Source of the DNA: Pedobacter nyackensis
GTDB lineage: Bacteria; Bacteroidota; Bacteroidia; Sphingobacteriales; Sphingobacteriaceae
Direction of reading: 5' to 3'
DNA: 64,000 nt
Assembly (NCBI RefSeq): GCF_900176505.1
Contig: NZ_FWYB01000002.1
Coordinates: 583,237 to 647,236 of the forward strand
The notes below the pieces were generated by a model that was not told the origin of the DNA, did no database searches, and was given only the letters and a program-made list of their open reading frames with translations. A program made the position numbers and the translations under genes. The stretch's first letter is position 1, and each line of letters opens with the position of its first letter. Shown here one piece after another: positions 1-8,715 of this stretch.

Positions 1-266
1 AAGCTGCTCAGTTACGCGGACAGGGTATAGCCTTATTCAGAGCTGAAGTTGCACACGGTATGACTAAAGCTGCTCAGGAAATGGAAGAAGCTAACCTGGA
101 TATCTCGGTAATCTTATTCACGATGTGGACAGAATCTATCAAACAGTTTGCGGAGAACAGCGAAGGCAATGTTATTTTCCTTGATGGATCTACAGAGGGA
201 ATGAATCGCACCATGAAAGAAATGATGGCTATGCAGATGCAGAAAACGATACAAGAAAAGAAATAA
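1..266 (+). CDS. C-terminal fragment of an SPFH/band 7 family protein
   Basis: The reading frame is open from base 3 to the stop at 264-266, so the gene begins outside the window; only the last 87 residues are here. The pattern GQGIALFRAEVAHGM, then a helical stretch, then NVIFLDGS followed by a Met-rich amphipathic tail, resembles the end of SPFH (stomatin/prohibitin/flotillin) proteins, where a repeated GIA..R...G segment precedes an isoleucine-rich end. SPFH proteins form membrane-associated oligomeric scaffolds. The family call rests on this fragment only and could be wrong at subfamily level. A strong hairpin terminator follows 33 bases after the stop. Confidence 0.6.
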   Translation, partial: AAQLRGQGIALFRAEVAHGMTKAAQEMEEANLDISVILFTMWTESIKQFAENSEGNVIFLDGSTEGMNRTMKEMMAMQMQKTIQEKK

Positions 267-298
267 CAGTAAAAAACTGAATTGTTAAGTACAAAAAA

Positions 299-334
299 GG
301 GCCTGCATCATAATTATGATGCGGGCCCTTTTTT
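299..334. terminator. Bidirectional intrinsic terminator
   Basis: Arms at 299-313 and 314-328 are complementary over 15 bp with one G-T wobble, flanked by an A-run on the left and a T-run on the right. It lies between two convergent genes and can serve both. Confidence 0.9.
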
Positions 335-351
335 AATTTAAAACCTTCGTC

Positions 352-2502
352 TTAATTAAACGCAGGCGAAGCTTTAACAACGGCTTTCCCCTTAGGATTT
401 GCCAATTGCATGAAATCAGCCATAATTCTTAAGCTTTCATTCTGAATAAAATCAAAGCCTTCTTCTTTCTTGATCTTGTCTCCTTTTTTCACAGGAGCCA
501 ATCCCCTTGATTTTCTTAATATGTTTATCTTAACCAGAGTCTTAGCTTCAATACTGTCTCTCTCTGCTTTCAATTTAACTTCATTTAAAGGTAACGACAC
601 TTCTCCTTCACGCTTTTTAGCTTCGGCGATATCTTCTTCCATAATTTTATAATCAAGCGACTTGTCCATTCTTTGCTTGTGTAAGCTGATCAATCCTGGC
701 TTAAGCGGATTCAAATCAGCAATAGAAGCAAAATTAGACTTTCTCACCTCATCCCAAGGCAGAGCAGAAGGTTCAGTATCTTCTCCAATTTTATCCATTG
801 GATATAAAGATGGGAACTCTATATCAGGCATTACACCCTTATGCTGGGTACTGCTACCCGTAACACGGTAAAACTTAGCCATTGTAAGATTGATCTGGCC
901 CAACTTAACCCCATCGTTTTTCCCTGCAATGCCGCCTTTATTAACCAAAGCCGATAGCCTTTGCAATATAGATGGATTAACCAATCTGTTCATGTCAATT
1001 GAAGATTGAACTGTTCCTTTACCATAGGTTTGGGTACCCATGATAATTCCCCTTCCATAATCCTGAATAGCACCTGCAAAAATTTCCGACGCAGAAGCGC
1101 TTAATCGATCCACCATCACTCCAAATGGTCCAGCCCATGCTACACCTGAGTTGGTGTCGTCACTAACCTCTACATCACCCTTAAGATCCTTTACCTGCAC
1201 CACAGGTCCTTTATCAATAAACAAACCTGTAAGATCGATTGCTTCCACTAAAGAACCACCACCATTTGCACGAAGGTCCATTACAATAGCGTCCACTTTA
1301 TCGCGGTTCTTTAAAGTATCAATCAATAACCTTACATCACGTGTTGTACTTTTATAATTAGGATCACCGGCGTTCGCAGCTTTAAAATCAGCATAAAAAG
1401 CAGGTACAGAAATGATCCCTATTTTGTAAGGCTTTCCATTTGACAAGATCGTTTCTACTTTCTTTTTGGCCGATTGGTCTTCCATTACAATCTTCTCCCT
1501 TACCAGTTCAATGATTACTGGCTTGGCCGACATTTCCTTGCCAGAAGGAATGATCTTTAACCTAACCTTTGTGCCTTTTGGACCTTTAATTTTAGATACT
1601 GAATTTTCAATTCTCCAGCCAATGATGTCTTCAAACTCTCCATCACCCTGTGCTACAGCAATAATCTTATCTCCAGCACTTAGTAATTTGCTTTTAAAAG
1701 CCGGACCACCTGGGATTACTTCAGCAATTTTCAGCACTTCATTATCCAGTTGTAATCTGGCACCGATACCTTCAAAAGATCGGGCCATATCTTCGTTAAA
1801 CTGCTGCGCATTACTAGGATTAAAATAGTTTGTATGCGGATCTATAGTCTCAGTAAATGCATCCATTACCGTTTGAAAAACGTCCTGGTTGTTTAATTTT
1901 GTGGCCTGCGACTTAAGTGCCTCATAACGTTTTTTCAGCGTCTCAGCATTCTTAGCCTCAGATGTTCCTGCAATCTTTAAATTTACAAGCTCATATTTAA
2001 CCCTTTTCCTCCAAAGATCATCCAATTCTGTTTTTGATTTTGCCCATGGCATCTTTTCACGATCAAAAACATAAGTTTCATTCGTGTTGAAGCTCTGTTT
2101 TGCTTTAATTTGAGTAAAAGCATAGTTGATGAATTCGTTGTATCTCTTCAAATAAACGTTAAATATATAAAATGGAGCATTTAGATTCCCATTACGGAAA
2201 TCATCATCCAGCGAATGTCTGAATTGCTCAAACTCCTTAATATCCGAAGCCTGGAAATAATATTTGTATGGATCCAGATCCTTGATATATTTATCTAAAA
2301 CCAATGAAGAGATCGAATCATTAACTTTTATCTTCTTATAGTTGTAATTTTCAATCAGTGCAACGATCTCCTTGCATACCAGAGCCTGTTTTTCATCGGG
2401 CACAATATTGCTTACGCCCTGAACCATTTGTTGAGGCTGTGGTGCCGCATGGCACGCAAGAACAGCCGCAGTGAAGGTTACCAGTAATATCTTTTTTAAC
2501 AT
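352..2502 (-). CDS. prc: Tail-specific (carboxy-terminal processing) protease, S41 family
   Basis: Periplasmic serine protease of the Prc/Tsp type, which degrades or trims proteins from exposed C-termini. The order is: signal peptide ending in VLAC (possible lipoprotein), helical N-terminal domain, PDZ domain (GIGARLQLDNE to about KVRLKIIPSG), then the S41 core with LRANGGGS, the nucleophile region SASASEIFA and the lysine in TYGKGTVQ, and a long charged C-terminal domain as in E. coli Prc. The spacing of Ser and Lys motifs matches E. coli. The frame is open to 2610, but its first 28 codons cross a perfect terminator hairpin at 2570-2602, so the start must be inside: ATG at 2502 gives the cleanest signal peptide, ATG at 2526 is the alternative. 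Confidence 0.93.
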   Translation of the reverse strand: MLKKILLVTFTAAVLACHAAPQPQQMVQGVSNIVPDEKQALVCKEIVALIENYNYKKIKVNDSISSLVLDKYIKDLDPYKYYFQASDIKEFEQFRHSLDDDFRNGNLNAPFYIFNVYLKRYNEFINYAFTQIKAKQSFNTNETYVFDREKMPWAKSKTELDDLWRKRVKYELVNLKIAGTSEAKNAETLKKRYEALKSQATKLNNQDVFQTVMDAFTETIDPHTNYFNPSNAQQFNEDMARSFEGIGARLQLDNEVLKIAEVIPGGPAFKSKLLSAGDKIIAVAQGDGEFEDIIGWRIENSVSKIKGPKGTKVRLKIIPSGKEMSAKPVIIELVREKIVMEDQSAKKKVETILSNGKPYKIGIISVPAFYADFKAANAGDPNYKSTTRDVRLLIDTLKNRDKVDAIVMDLRANGGGSLVEAIDLTGLFIDKGPVVQVKDLKGDVEVSDDTNSGVAWAGPFGVMVDRLSASASEIFAGAIQDYGRGIIMGTQTYGKGTVQSSIDMNRLVNPSILQRLSALVNKGGIAGKNDGVKLGQINLTMAKFYRVTGSSTQHKGVMPDIEFPSLYPMDKIGEDTEPSALPWDEVRKSNFASIADLNPLKPGLISLHKQRMDKSLDYKIMEEDIAEAKKREGEVSLPLNEVKLKAERDSIEAKTLVKINILRKSRGLAPVKKGDKIKKEEGFDFIQNESLRIMADFMQLANPKGKAVVKASPAFN

Positions 2503-2560
2503 CTCTTTAACTATTTTAAAATCCATTTTTATACACAGCACTAATATGATACCAATTTCA

Positions 2561-2602
2561 TAAATAAAAAGAAAAGAGACAGTATAACACTGTCTCTTTT
2601 CT
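2561..2602 (-). terminator. Intrinsic terminator after the TPR protein gene
   Basis: A perfect 14-bp stem (2570-2583 with 2589-2602, loop ATAAC) is followed on the minus strand by CTTTTTATTT. It ends transcription from the gene at 2684-3364 and rules out a protease start upstream of it. Confidence 0.85.
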
Positions 2603-2683
2603 GTAAACATACTAAAAGTTTGAAATTACAATTACATCAGTAATACAAAAAACTACTTTTAATCTCATTTATTGCCTGACCTG

Positions 2684-3364
2684 TTATTTCTTTGCAATCA
2701 CCTTGGCGGGGATCTGAGCCTTGGCTTCTCTAATCTGAGTTTTAAATCTGGCAGGATTTGAAGTTTTAGCTAGAAGTTCAGCCCTGTTTATATCCTTTAA
2801 CGCCAGTGTATATTCTTTTTTCTTTGTTTTTACCTGTGCGAGTCCCAAAATCGACTCTATATAAGCATTGTTATCCCCAATTTGCTTTGCCAATATTCCT
2901 TGCTGGGTATAAAACCATAAGGATTGGGTTAATTTATTCGCTGCCAGATATATTTTTCCAAGCTGACGGTAAGATTCCATCTGCCCTGTTTTACTGCCAA
3001 TTTTAGAATAATTCTTTAAGGCCACATTAAGTGTAACCTGCTCAGCTTCACTATAGTGAGCCAATAAATAATGAGCATTAGCAAGTCTCAATAAGGCTGA
3101 TCCATACTGAGTATATTTTTTAGCGCTATTGTATTCAAATGCTGCTTTACCAAACAAGGTAACAGCATCGTTCAAATCACCTCTACGCTCGTTTTTCTCC
3201 GCATCAGCAAAATATCCGTCACCAGTATTTTCCTCCAGGTTAGACACAACAATATTCACAGCTCCATTTACCGACTGCGGTTGTTGTGACAAATAAGGAC
3301 TTGCCTGAGACATCGCCTTACCGGAAACAAAAAGAAAAACCAATACTAAACAAATTTTGTTCAT
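2684..3364 (-). CDS. Secreted tetratricopeptide-repeat-like protein
   Basis: Exported helical-repeat protein of unknown partner. ATG at 3364 gives a signal peptide (MNKICLVLVFLFVSGKAMSQ); the frame is open a further 16 codons to 3412 but those lack signal-peptide character. After a short disordered stretch, residues from about 50 onward are paired helices of TPR type (for example DAEKNERRGDLNDAVTLFGKAAFEY and LLRLANAHYLLAHYSEAEQ), so a scaffold role is likely. TPR proteins of this size are sometimes attached to sensor kinases, but no kinase or DNA-binding domain is present. It is followed by its own terminator. Confidence 0.7.
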   Translation of the reverse strand: MNKICLVLVFLFVSGKAMSQASPYLSQQPQSVNGAVNIVVSNLEENTGDGYFADAEKNERRGDLNDAVTLFGKAAFEYNSAKKYTQYGSALLRLANAHYLLAHYSEAEQVTLNVALKNYSKIGSKTGQMESYRQLGKIYLAANKLTQSLWFYTQQGILAKQIGDNNAYIESILGLAQVKTKKKEYTLALKDINRAELLAKTSNPARFKTQIREAKAQIPAKVIAKK

Positions 3365-3424
3365 CGGGTAAATATATAACAATTTTAGAGTAAACAGCTG
3401 GATACTAAACAAAAAGGAGAATAA

Positions 3425-3994
3425 TCAGACCTTACTCATGGGTAGGTAACCAAGATGGAAAGCGTCTTCTGGAGCATGCGATCCCTTTTCTATCTGAATG
3501 CAAAACCTACTTTTCGCCGATGCCGGAAGCACATCTGCGACATTAAAAACGTCATCAACATCTACTCCATACTTATCGTCAATATGTGAAACCGCTCCTT
3601 CGAAGCAGGTATGCTTATAGAAGGCTGTTTCTTTAGCCCGACTGCTAGCCTCCGCTAATGAATCTGCAACAATAAGCATTTTATAATGAAGTTCGTCAAA
3701 TTCATCTGTCTTATATCCGCCAAGGTTAATGAAGAATAGCTTCTTCAAACTGGCATCAGAAGCTTCTACGGCAGGGAGAATTTTCAAGCTAAATCCATCC
3801 ACCATGGTGACTTCCCTCCAGGCATCGATATGTATTTTTTCTTTTGCTTCGGGCCAAAAATCAGCAATATCTATTTTCAAATCTGCTATCGATTGACCTA
3901 TTGCAAAAAATACATCATGCTGTTCAGTATGCCTTCCTTCAGGCTTGCAACCAAGCAAAAGCATAAACAACTTAAATTGAGCGCTTTGTTCCAT
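3425..3994 (-). CDS. DUF1543 domain protein with two similar halves
   Basis: Cytoplasmic protein without signal peptide or membrane segment. It opens with KLFMLLLGCKPEGRHTEQHD, the hallmark of DUF1543, a family without assigned function. The second half begins with KLFFINLGGYKTDEFDELHY and again ends in an acidic VDDVF stretch, so the protein looks like a tandem duplication of one fold of about 80 residues. It lies 10 bases downstream of the phosphatase gene on the same strand, so the two are probably co-transcribed. Start is the first ATG; no better alternative is seen. Confidence 0.8.
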   Translation of the reverse strand: MEQSAQFKLFMLLLGCKPEGRHTEQHDVFFAIGQSIADLKIDIADFWPEAKEKIHIDAWREVTMVDGFSLKILPAVEASDASLKKLFFINLGGYKTDEFDELHYKMLIVADSLAEASSRAKETAFYKHTCFEGAVSHIDDKYGVDVDDVFNVADVLPASAKSRFCIQIEKGSHAPEDAFHLGYLPMSKV

Positions 3995-4003
3995 TACAAA
4001 ATT

Positions 4004-4441
4004 CTATTTAAACTCTTCAATAAGTTGCTTACAACGCTCTTCTATTTCCAAAAATACAGGTTCAAACAGGCGATCATCAAAATAAGGATCAGTTACCTCC
4101 AACTCATCAGGCAGAAACAATTTTACTTTATTTCGCTGTTCGTCATTTGAAGCCATCTTCAGCACATCTCTTAAATTATTCTGGTCCATAACCAGGATAT
4201 GATCAAAATCTTCAAACATATCCTGATTAAAAAGCCTTGCCCTTTGCTCAGAAATATCATACCCAAAGTTTCGGGCAACAGCAATACTTCTTCTATCAGC
4301 AGGCTGATTCACATGCCAATCACCTGTCCCGGCAGAGGATATTTCCCAGTTTAGATTCTGGTCATCTACTAAATGTCTCATAATCCCCTCGGCAAGTGGC
4401 GAGCGGCATATATTACCCAGGCAAACCATCAATATTTTCAT
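4004..4441 (-). CDS. Low-molecular-weight protein-tyrosine phosphatase
   Basis: Cysteine-dependent phosphatase that removes phosphate from tyrosine or arginine residues. The catalytic P-loop is at residues 7-14 (CLGNICRS, with Cys7 and Arg13), directly after the first beta strand, and the general acid is the Asp of VTDPYF near residue 118. Length (145) is normal. Family members in capsule loci act on tyrosine kinases, but here no kinase is adjacent; the neighbours are a DUF1543 gene and an S1/P1 nuclease 19 bases upstream, in the same direction. The physiological substrate cannot be told from sequence. Confidence 0.92.
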   Translation of the reverse strand: MKILMVCLGNICRSPLAEGIMRHLVDDQNLNWEISSAGTGDWHVNQPADRRSIAVARNFGYDISEQRARLFNQDMFEDFDHILVMDQNNLRDVLKMASNDEQRNKVKLFLPDELEVTDPYFDDRLFEPVFLEIEERCKQLIEEFK

Positions 4442-4460
4442 CAGTATATATGTTTATTAT

Positions 4461-5273
4461 TTAACTATAAATCTCGTTAAGTACATTAGCCAAACAAATG
4501 CCACCTTTTAGCAACTGTTCATTCAGCAAACCTATAAATTCAAAATTATATTTATAACTTAATTTCTCTTCAGGCTTAATATTCGCATAAATGCGATTGC
4601 AAGCCATGTAAGATCCATAAACGAAGTCCTTTAATGAACTACCTTTCCAGGTATTTAGCTGTACAGGCGTTGGATAATTGATCGCATTTGCATATTCGGT
4701 ATAACTCAACTGCTGGTATTCAATAAGCGACTCGTCCCATACCCTGTGCAGGTTAGATTTCTCTCCAAACCAGGTTACAAAAACCTTATTTCCACCCAGA
4801 TCTTCTTTCCTTGCAGTATGCATCGGCTGATTCAAATCCCCAACAAGATGGATGATCAAACGCATAGCCAGTCTTTTTTCATCCGCAGTACTATGTTTGT
4901 TCTTTAAAACAGCAACCATCTCCGGAATCTTATTGTATACGTTTGCTCCTTTCTCAGTGCCCAGAATATCAAACACACCATTTTTATCCAAACCTGCAGG
5001 CAGGTTCACAAAATGCCAGTTATACAAGTAGTCATAAGCAGGATCTGATTTTATAAAATCGCCCCAGTTGCTGGCCATGGCAAGACTCTCATTACCCAAA
5101 ACACCTTTCACGCCCTTTCTTGCTTTGCCAGTAAGGTGGGTTTCTGCAATTTGTCCGACAATCCTATGTCCAAGCATTCCCCAGGCGCCCGCGTTTAGCG
5201 GAAGATATAAAACAATTGCTAAAGCCAATATGGCCTTACAGCCCCTCGTCATTAAATTCTTTCTTGCTTTCAT
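4461..5273 (-). CDS. S1/P1-family zinc nuclease, secreted
   Basis: Zn-dependent endonuclease for single-stranded nucleic acids, acting in the periplasm or outside the cell. A signal peptide ends with LNAGA so that the mature protein begins with Trp (WGMLGHRIVGQIAE), which is needed because the N-terminal Trp binds zinc in this family. Other metal ligands are visible in HFVNLP, IIHLVGDLNQPMHT, the GGNKVFV loop and LHRVWDE. Length of 270 residues is typical for bacterial members. The products could feed nucleotide or phosphate scavenging; that role is inferred. Confidence 0.92.
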   Translation of the reverse strand: MKARKNLMTRGCKAILALAIVLYLPLNAGAWGMLGHRIVGQIAETHLTGKARKGVKGVLGNESLAMASNWGDFIKSDPAYDYLYNWHFVNLPAGLDKNGVFDILGTEKGANVYNKIPEMVAVLKNKHSTADEKRLAMRLIIHLVGDLNQPMHTARKEDLGGNKVFVTWFGEKSNLHRVWDESLIEYQQLSYTEYANAINYPTPVQLNTWKGSSLKDFVYGSYMACNRIYANIKPEEKLSYKYNFEFIGLLNEQLLKGGICLANVLNEIYS

Positions 5274-5353
5274 CTGTTTCTTTTTATGTTTTTTCAGGTG
5301 TATTGTATGTCCTTAGGCGGTTTTACTTGTCAGATGGAACCTTTGATGATTAC

Positions 5354-5391
5354 AAAAACGGCGGTAGCATTTTAAGTGCTACCGCCGTTTT
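5354..5391 (-). terminator. Intrinsic terminator directly after the lipoprotein gene
   Basis: A GC-rich perfect stem (5359-5369 with 5377-5387, loop TTTTAAG) with T-runs on both sides starts immediately after the stop codon of the gene at 5392. It can also stop readthrough from the other side. Confidence 0.9.
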
Positions 5392-5892
5392 TTACAATGC
5401 TTTAGGCTCACAGATAATCCGTTCTTTTAAAACCAGATTACATGCTCTTTGATTGCCTATACTTTCCAAGTGGAGGTTGTTTGGTTCAGAGGATTTGATG
5501 TAAAATGCCTTTACATACCGTCCAATCTGATAACAACCTGATACTTTTTGTTTATAATTTGCTTTAGTATAAGTACCCGCTAAAAATAAGCTGTCTCCTC
5601 TTACTTCGTACACACCCTTGGCATACTCTTTCCATACACCTCCGTTAAAACAGGAATCGGAATAATAGTTTACTTTGGAATGTGTGGTCAGGTCAACGTA
5701 AAACGAATCGCAGGTAAACTTAAACTTATGCTGTGTATAGCTTAACAGTTTATCAGCATTTGCGATACTATCCTGGTTCCATACCCCCTGTAAAAAAACT
5801 TCACCTTTTCCCTGCACATCCGGCAATCGCCTGCATGCAGCAGACACGCACACTATAAGAAGCAGAAAAAACACCATTCTCAACATACCCAT
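5392..5892 (-). CDS. Predicted lipoprotein next to fumC, unknown function
   Basis: Small exported protein of 166 residues. The N-terminus MGMLRMVFFLLLIVCVSAAC is a lipoprotein signal with Cys20 as the lipidated residue. The rest is soluble, rich in Tyr and Cys, with no catalytic motif I recognise. It follows fumC by 18 bases in the same direction and is likely co-transcribed. Proteins of this kind are sometimes labelled fumarate hydratase by neighbourhood, but nothing in the sequence supports enzyme activity. Confidence 0.75.
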   Translation of the reverse strand: MGMLRMVFFLLLIVCVSAACRRLPDVQGKGEVFLQGVWNQDSIANADKLLSYTQHKFKFTCDSFYVDLTTHSKVNYYSDSCFNGGVWKEYAKGVYEVRGDSLFLAGTYTKANYKQKVSGCYQIGRYVKAFYIKSSEPNNLHLESIGNQRACNLVLKERIICEPKAL

Positions 5893-5910
5893 ACAAATAT
5901 ATTTCGGTGC

Positions 5911-7308
5911 CTATTTTAAACTACCAACCATATCTTCCGGACGAACCCACTCATCAAATTGTTCGCCGGTAAGTAAGTCCAATTCGATAGCTGCACCACG
6001 TAATGTTTTATTCTCTTTATGTGCTTTTTTAGCAATCTTAGCTGCATTCTCGTAACCAACATGAGGATTTAATGCTGTAACCAACATTAAAGAGTTTTCT
6101 AAGTGCTTCTTAATTTCCGGAAGGTTAGGTAAAATACCTTCAGCACATTTATCATTAAATGAAACGCATGCATCACCAATCAGACGACCTGATTGCAATA
6201 CATTTGCAGCAATAACAGGTTTAAAAACATTCAGTTCGAAATGGCCGTTACTTCCGCCAATTCCAACAGTAACATCGTTACCCATCACCTGCGCGCATAC
6301 CATTGTTAATGCCTCCGGCTGTGTAGGATTAACTTTACCAGGCATAATAGAAGATCCCGGCTCATTGTCAGGAATGATAATCTCACCAATTCCACAACGT
6401 GGACCAGAGCTCAACATCCTTACATCATTAGCAATTTTCATTAATGCAACTGCAGTCCGTTTATATGCAGCAGAAAGCTCTACCATTGCATCATGAGCCG
6501 CCAAAGCTTCAAATTTATTCGGAGCAGTTACAAAAGGCAAGCCTGTTAATTCAGCAATCTTTTTAGCAACCAACACATCATATCCTTTTGGCGTATTCAA
6601 GCCGGTTCCTACTGCAGTACCACCTAATGCCAGTTCGCTGATCATTACCAGTGCATTTTTAATTGCTCTAACGCTGTTATCAATCTGCTGTACATATCCT
6701 GAGAACTCCTGTCCCAATGTTAAAGGAGTCGCGTCCATAAAGTGAGTACGACCTGTCTTTACGATGTCACTAAATTCAACTACTTTGTTTGCTAAAGTGT
6801 TACGTAATTTCTCCAGACCCGGAATGGTAATTTCTACCGCTTGTTTATAAGCAGCAATGTGCATTGCCGTAGGATAAGTATCATTAGATGACTGCGACTT
6901 GTTTACATCATCATTAGGATGCAATACTTTTTTATCATCAGCAAGATCACCACCATTTAAAACATGTCCACGATAAGCAATAACCTCATTAGCATTCATG
7001 TTACTTTGCGTACCAGAACCCGTCTGCCAGATTACCAAAGGGAACTGATCATCCAGACTACCAGCAATCACTTCATCACAAGCTTTTGCAATTAGATCTG
7101 CTTTATCCTGAGTTAAAACACCCAGCTCAGTATTGGCTAATGCAGCTGCTTTTTTCAAATATCCAAAAGCATGAATGATCTCTTTAGGCATAGAAGCCTC
7201 CGGACCAATTTTAAAATTATTTCTTGAACGTTCAGTTTGAGCACCCCAATATTTATCAGCAGGCACCTGCACTTCACCCATCGTATCGTGTTCGGTTCTA
7301 AAATTCAT
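5911..7308 (-). CDS. fumC: Class II fumarate hydratase
   Basis: Iron-independent fumarase of the TCA cycle, interconverting fumarate and malate in the cytoplasm as a homotetramer. The lyase signature [11 protein letters not shown] is near residue 319; [10 protein letters not shown] near residue 97 and the [10 protein letters not shown] segment near residue 184 form the other parts of the composite active site. Full length at 465 residues. The ATG at 7308 is 16 bases downstream of a predicted transcription start. Confidence 0.97.
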   Translation of the reverse strand: MNFRTEHDTMGEVQVPADKYWGAQTERSRNNFKIGPEASMPKEIIHAFGYLKKAAALANTELGVLTQDKADLIAKACDEVIAGSLDDQFPLVIWQTGSGTQSNMNANEVIAYRGHVLNGGDLADDKKVLHPNDDVNKSQSSNDTYPTAMHIAAYKQAVEITIPGLEKLRNTLANKVVEFSDIVKTGRTHFMDATPLTLGQEFSGYVQQIDNSVRAIKNALVMISELALGGTAVGTGLNTPKGYDVLVAKKIAELTGLPFVTAPNKFEALAAHDAMVELSAAYKRTAVALMKIANDVRMLSSGPRCGIGEIIIPDNEPGSSIMPGKVNPTQPEALTMVCAQVMGNDVTVGIGGSNGHFELNVFKPVIAANVLQSGRLIGDACVSFNDKCAEGILPNLPEIKKHLENSLMLVTALNPHVGYENAAKIAKKAHKENKTLRGAAIELDLLTGEQFDEWVRPEDMVGSLK

Positions 7309-7330
7309 AGTGTTCTAATTTTTGTTGCGG

Positions 7331-7338
7331 CAAATTTA
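7331..7338 (-). promoter_or_regulatory. Predicted fumC promoter (-7 element)
   Basis: On the minus strand this reads TAAATTTG, matching TAnnTTTG. No clear TTG is seen at the proper distance upstream. Transcription would start near 7324. Confidence 0.45.
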
Positions 7339-7470
7339 AGGTTTTTGTGCCTCAATGAGTTGGTTTTATGTAATTAATCAACTACAAAGTATGCAATGTT
7401 TAAAACTCTTTTACGTTTAAAGGGTTAAAAATCCTTATTTTTCGACTTTTTAACCTGTATTGCATTGTTC

Positions 7471-8715
7471 ATGAAGTTTCGTCTACTAACCATAGCCCTA
7501 TCACTCACCGTTTTATCGCTCTCATTACTATCATCTTGTTCAAGTCCTGAAGAGAAAGCTAAAAAGGCCGCAGCAAATAAAAAAATAAGAGTCAAAGATG
7601 ACGATAAAGCTGACAGTTTATTATTAGTTTATAATCCTGCAAAGGGAGATAAATGGATTGCTGACTTTGCTCACAACCTACATAAAAAATACGGCTTCAA
7701 TGGGAATATGCTTGTGGCGAAAGATGGAAAAATCCTGTATGAAAAAGCAATAGGTTGGGCAGATTACCTGCACCGCGACAGTCTGAAAATAAGCTCACAA
7801 TTTGAACTGGCATCCATTACCAAAACTTTCACTGGAGTAGCCATCATGCAACTGGTGGAAGCGGGGAAATTAAAACTAACAGATGATGTAAAAAAATTCT
7901 ATCCCAACTTTCCTTACGATGGAATAACCGTAGACTTACTCTTATCTCACCGTAGTGGGATGATGAATTATGTATACTTCATAGACGACATTTGGCGCAA
8001 GGAAAAACGCAACATGAAAAAAGGGGTGTCTAACCAGGAAGTAATGCAGGTTATTGCTGAAAAAAAACCCAACCCTTATACCAAACCCAACCGGCTTTTC
8101 CATTACAACAACTCCAACTTCATGGTTTTAGCCGCAATTGTAGAAAAGGTAACGGGACAGCGCTTCTCGCAATACATGATGGAACATGTGTTTAAGCCAG
8201 CAGGAATGAAAAATACACATGTTTATTCTAAAGCGGAATATGAGAAAATCCCTGTAGACGTAGTAGGTCATGACCGCAACAGCTGGCGATATTCTGTAGT
8301 GCAAAACTTTTTAGATGGTCCTGTCGGCGATAAAGGTATTTATAGCACTTTGCATGACTTAGTCTTATTTGATAAATATCTAAAGAACGGCAGATTATTA
8401 ACGCAAAAAAGCTTGGATTCAGCTTACAAAGGCCGCAACAAAGCGATTAAAGGTCATTTCAATTATGGATACGGCTGGCGTATGTTTGATGGAGAAAAAG
8501 ACCGGAAAGTGGTGTACCATACAGGTTGGTGGCATGGGTTTAGACACATCTATGTACGTGATTTCCAAAAGGATATTGTCATTATATTTTTAGGTAATTT
8601 AACCAATGGCAGTCTGATGCAGCTTGATGAATTATATAAACACCTTGGCGTGCCTGTTATTCGTAAGGGAGCCTATTCTGGTGCAGGATCTTTACCTGGA
8701 AGTGATGAGGATTAA
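7471..8715 (+). CDS. Serine hydrolase lipoprotein, beta-lactamase/D-Ala-D-Ala-peptidase fold
   Basis: Class C beta-lactamase-like hydrolase anchored by lipidation. A lipobox (LLSSCSS) ends the signal peptide. Catalytic motifs in order: SITK (SxxK nucleophile, about residue 116), YNNSN (YxN, about residue 213) and HTGWWHG (third motif, KTG-like, about residue 348). Such proteins act as esterases, peptidases or cell-wall hydrolases; substrate cannot be assigned. The frame can be extended two codons to a TTG at 7465, but the ATG at 7471 is the natural start. The stop abuts the recG stop with no spacer. Confidence 0.88.
   Translation: MKFRLLTIALSLTVLSLSLLSSCSSPEEKAKKAAANKKIRVKDDDKADSLLLVYNPAKGDKWIADFAHNLHKKYGFNGNMLVAKDGKILYEKAIGWADYLHRDSLKISSQFELASITKTFTGVAIMQLVEAGKLKLTDDVKKFYPNFPYDGITVDLLLSHRSGMMNYVYFIDDIWRKEKRNMKKGVSNQEVMQVIAEKKPNPYTKPNRLFHYNNSNFMVLAAIVEKVTGQRFSQYMMEHVFKPAGMKNTHVYSKAEYEKIPVDVVGHDRNSWRYSVVQNFLDGPVGDKGIYSTLHDLVLFDKYLKNGRLLTQKSLDSAYKGRNKAIKGHFNYGYGWRMFDGEKDRKVVYHTGWWHGFRHIYVRDFQKDIVIIFLGNLTNGSLMQLDELYKHLGVPVIRKGAYSGAGSLPGSDED

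Noticed and set aside
5392..5892. Fumarate hydratase function for the small lipoprotein next to fumC
   Set aside because: No enzyme motif; the label would come only from the neighbour gene.
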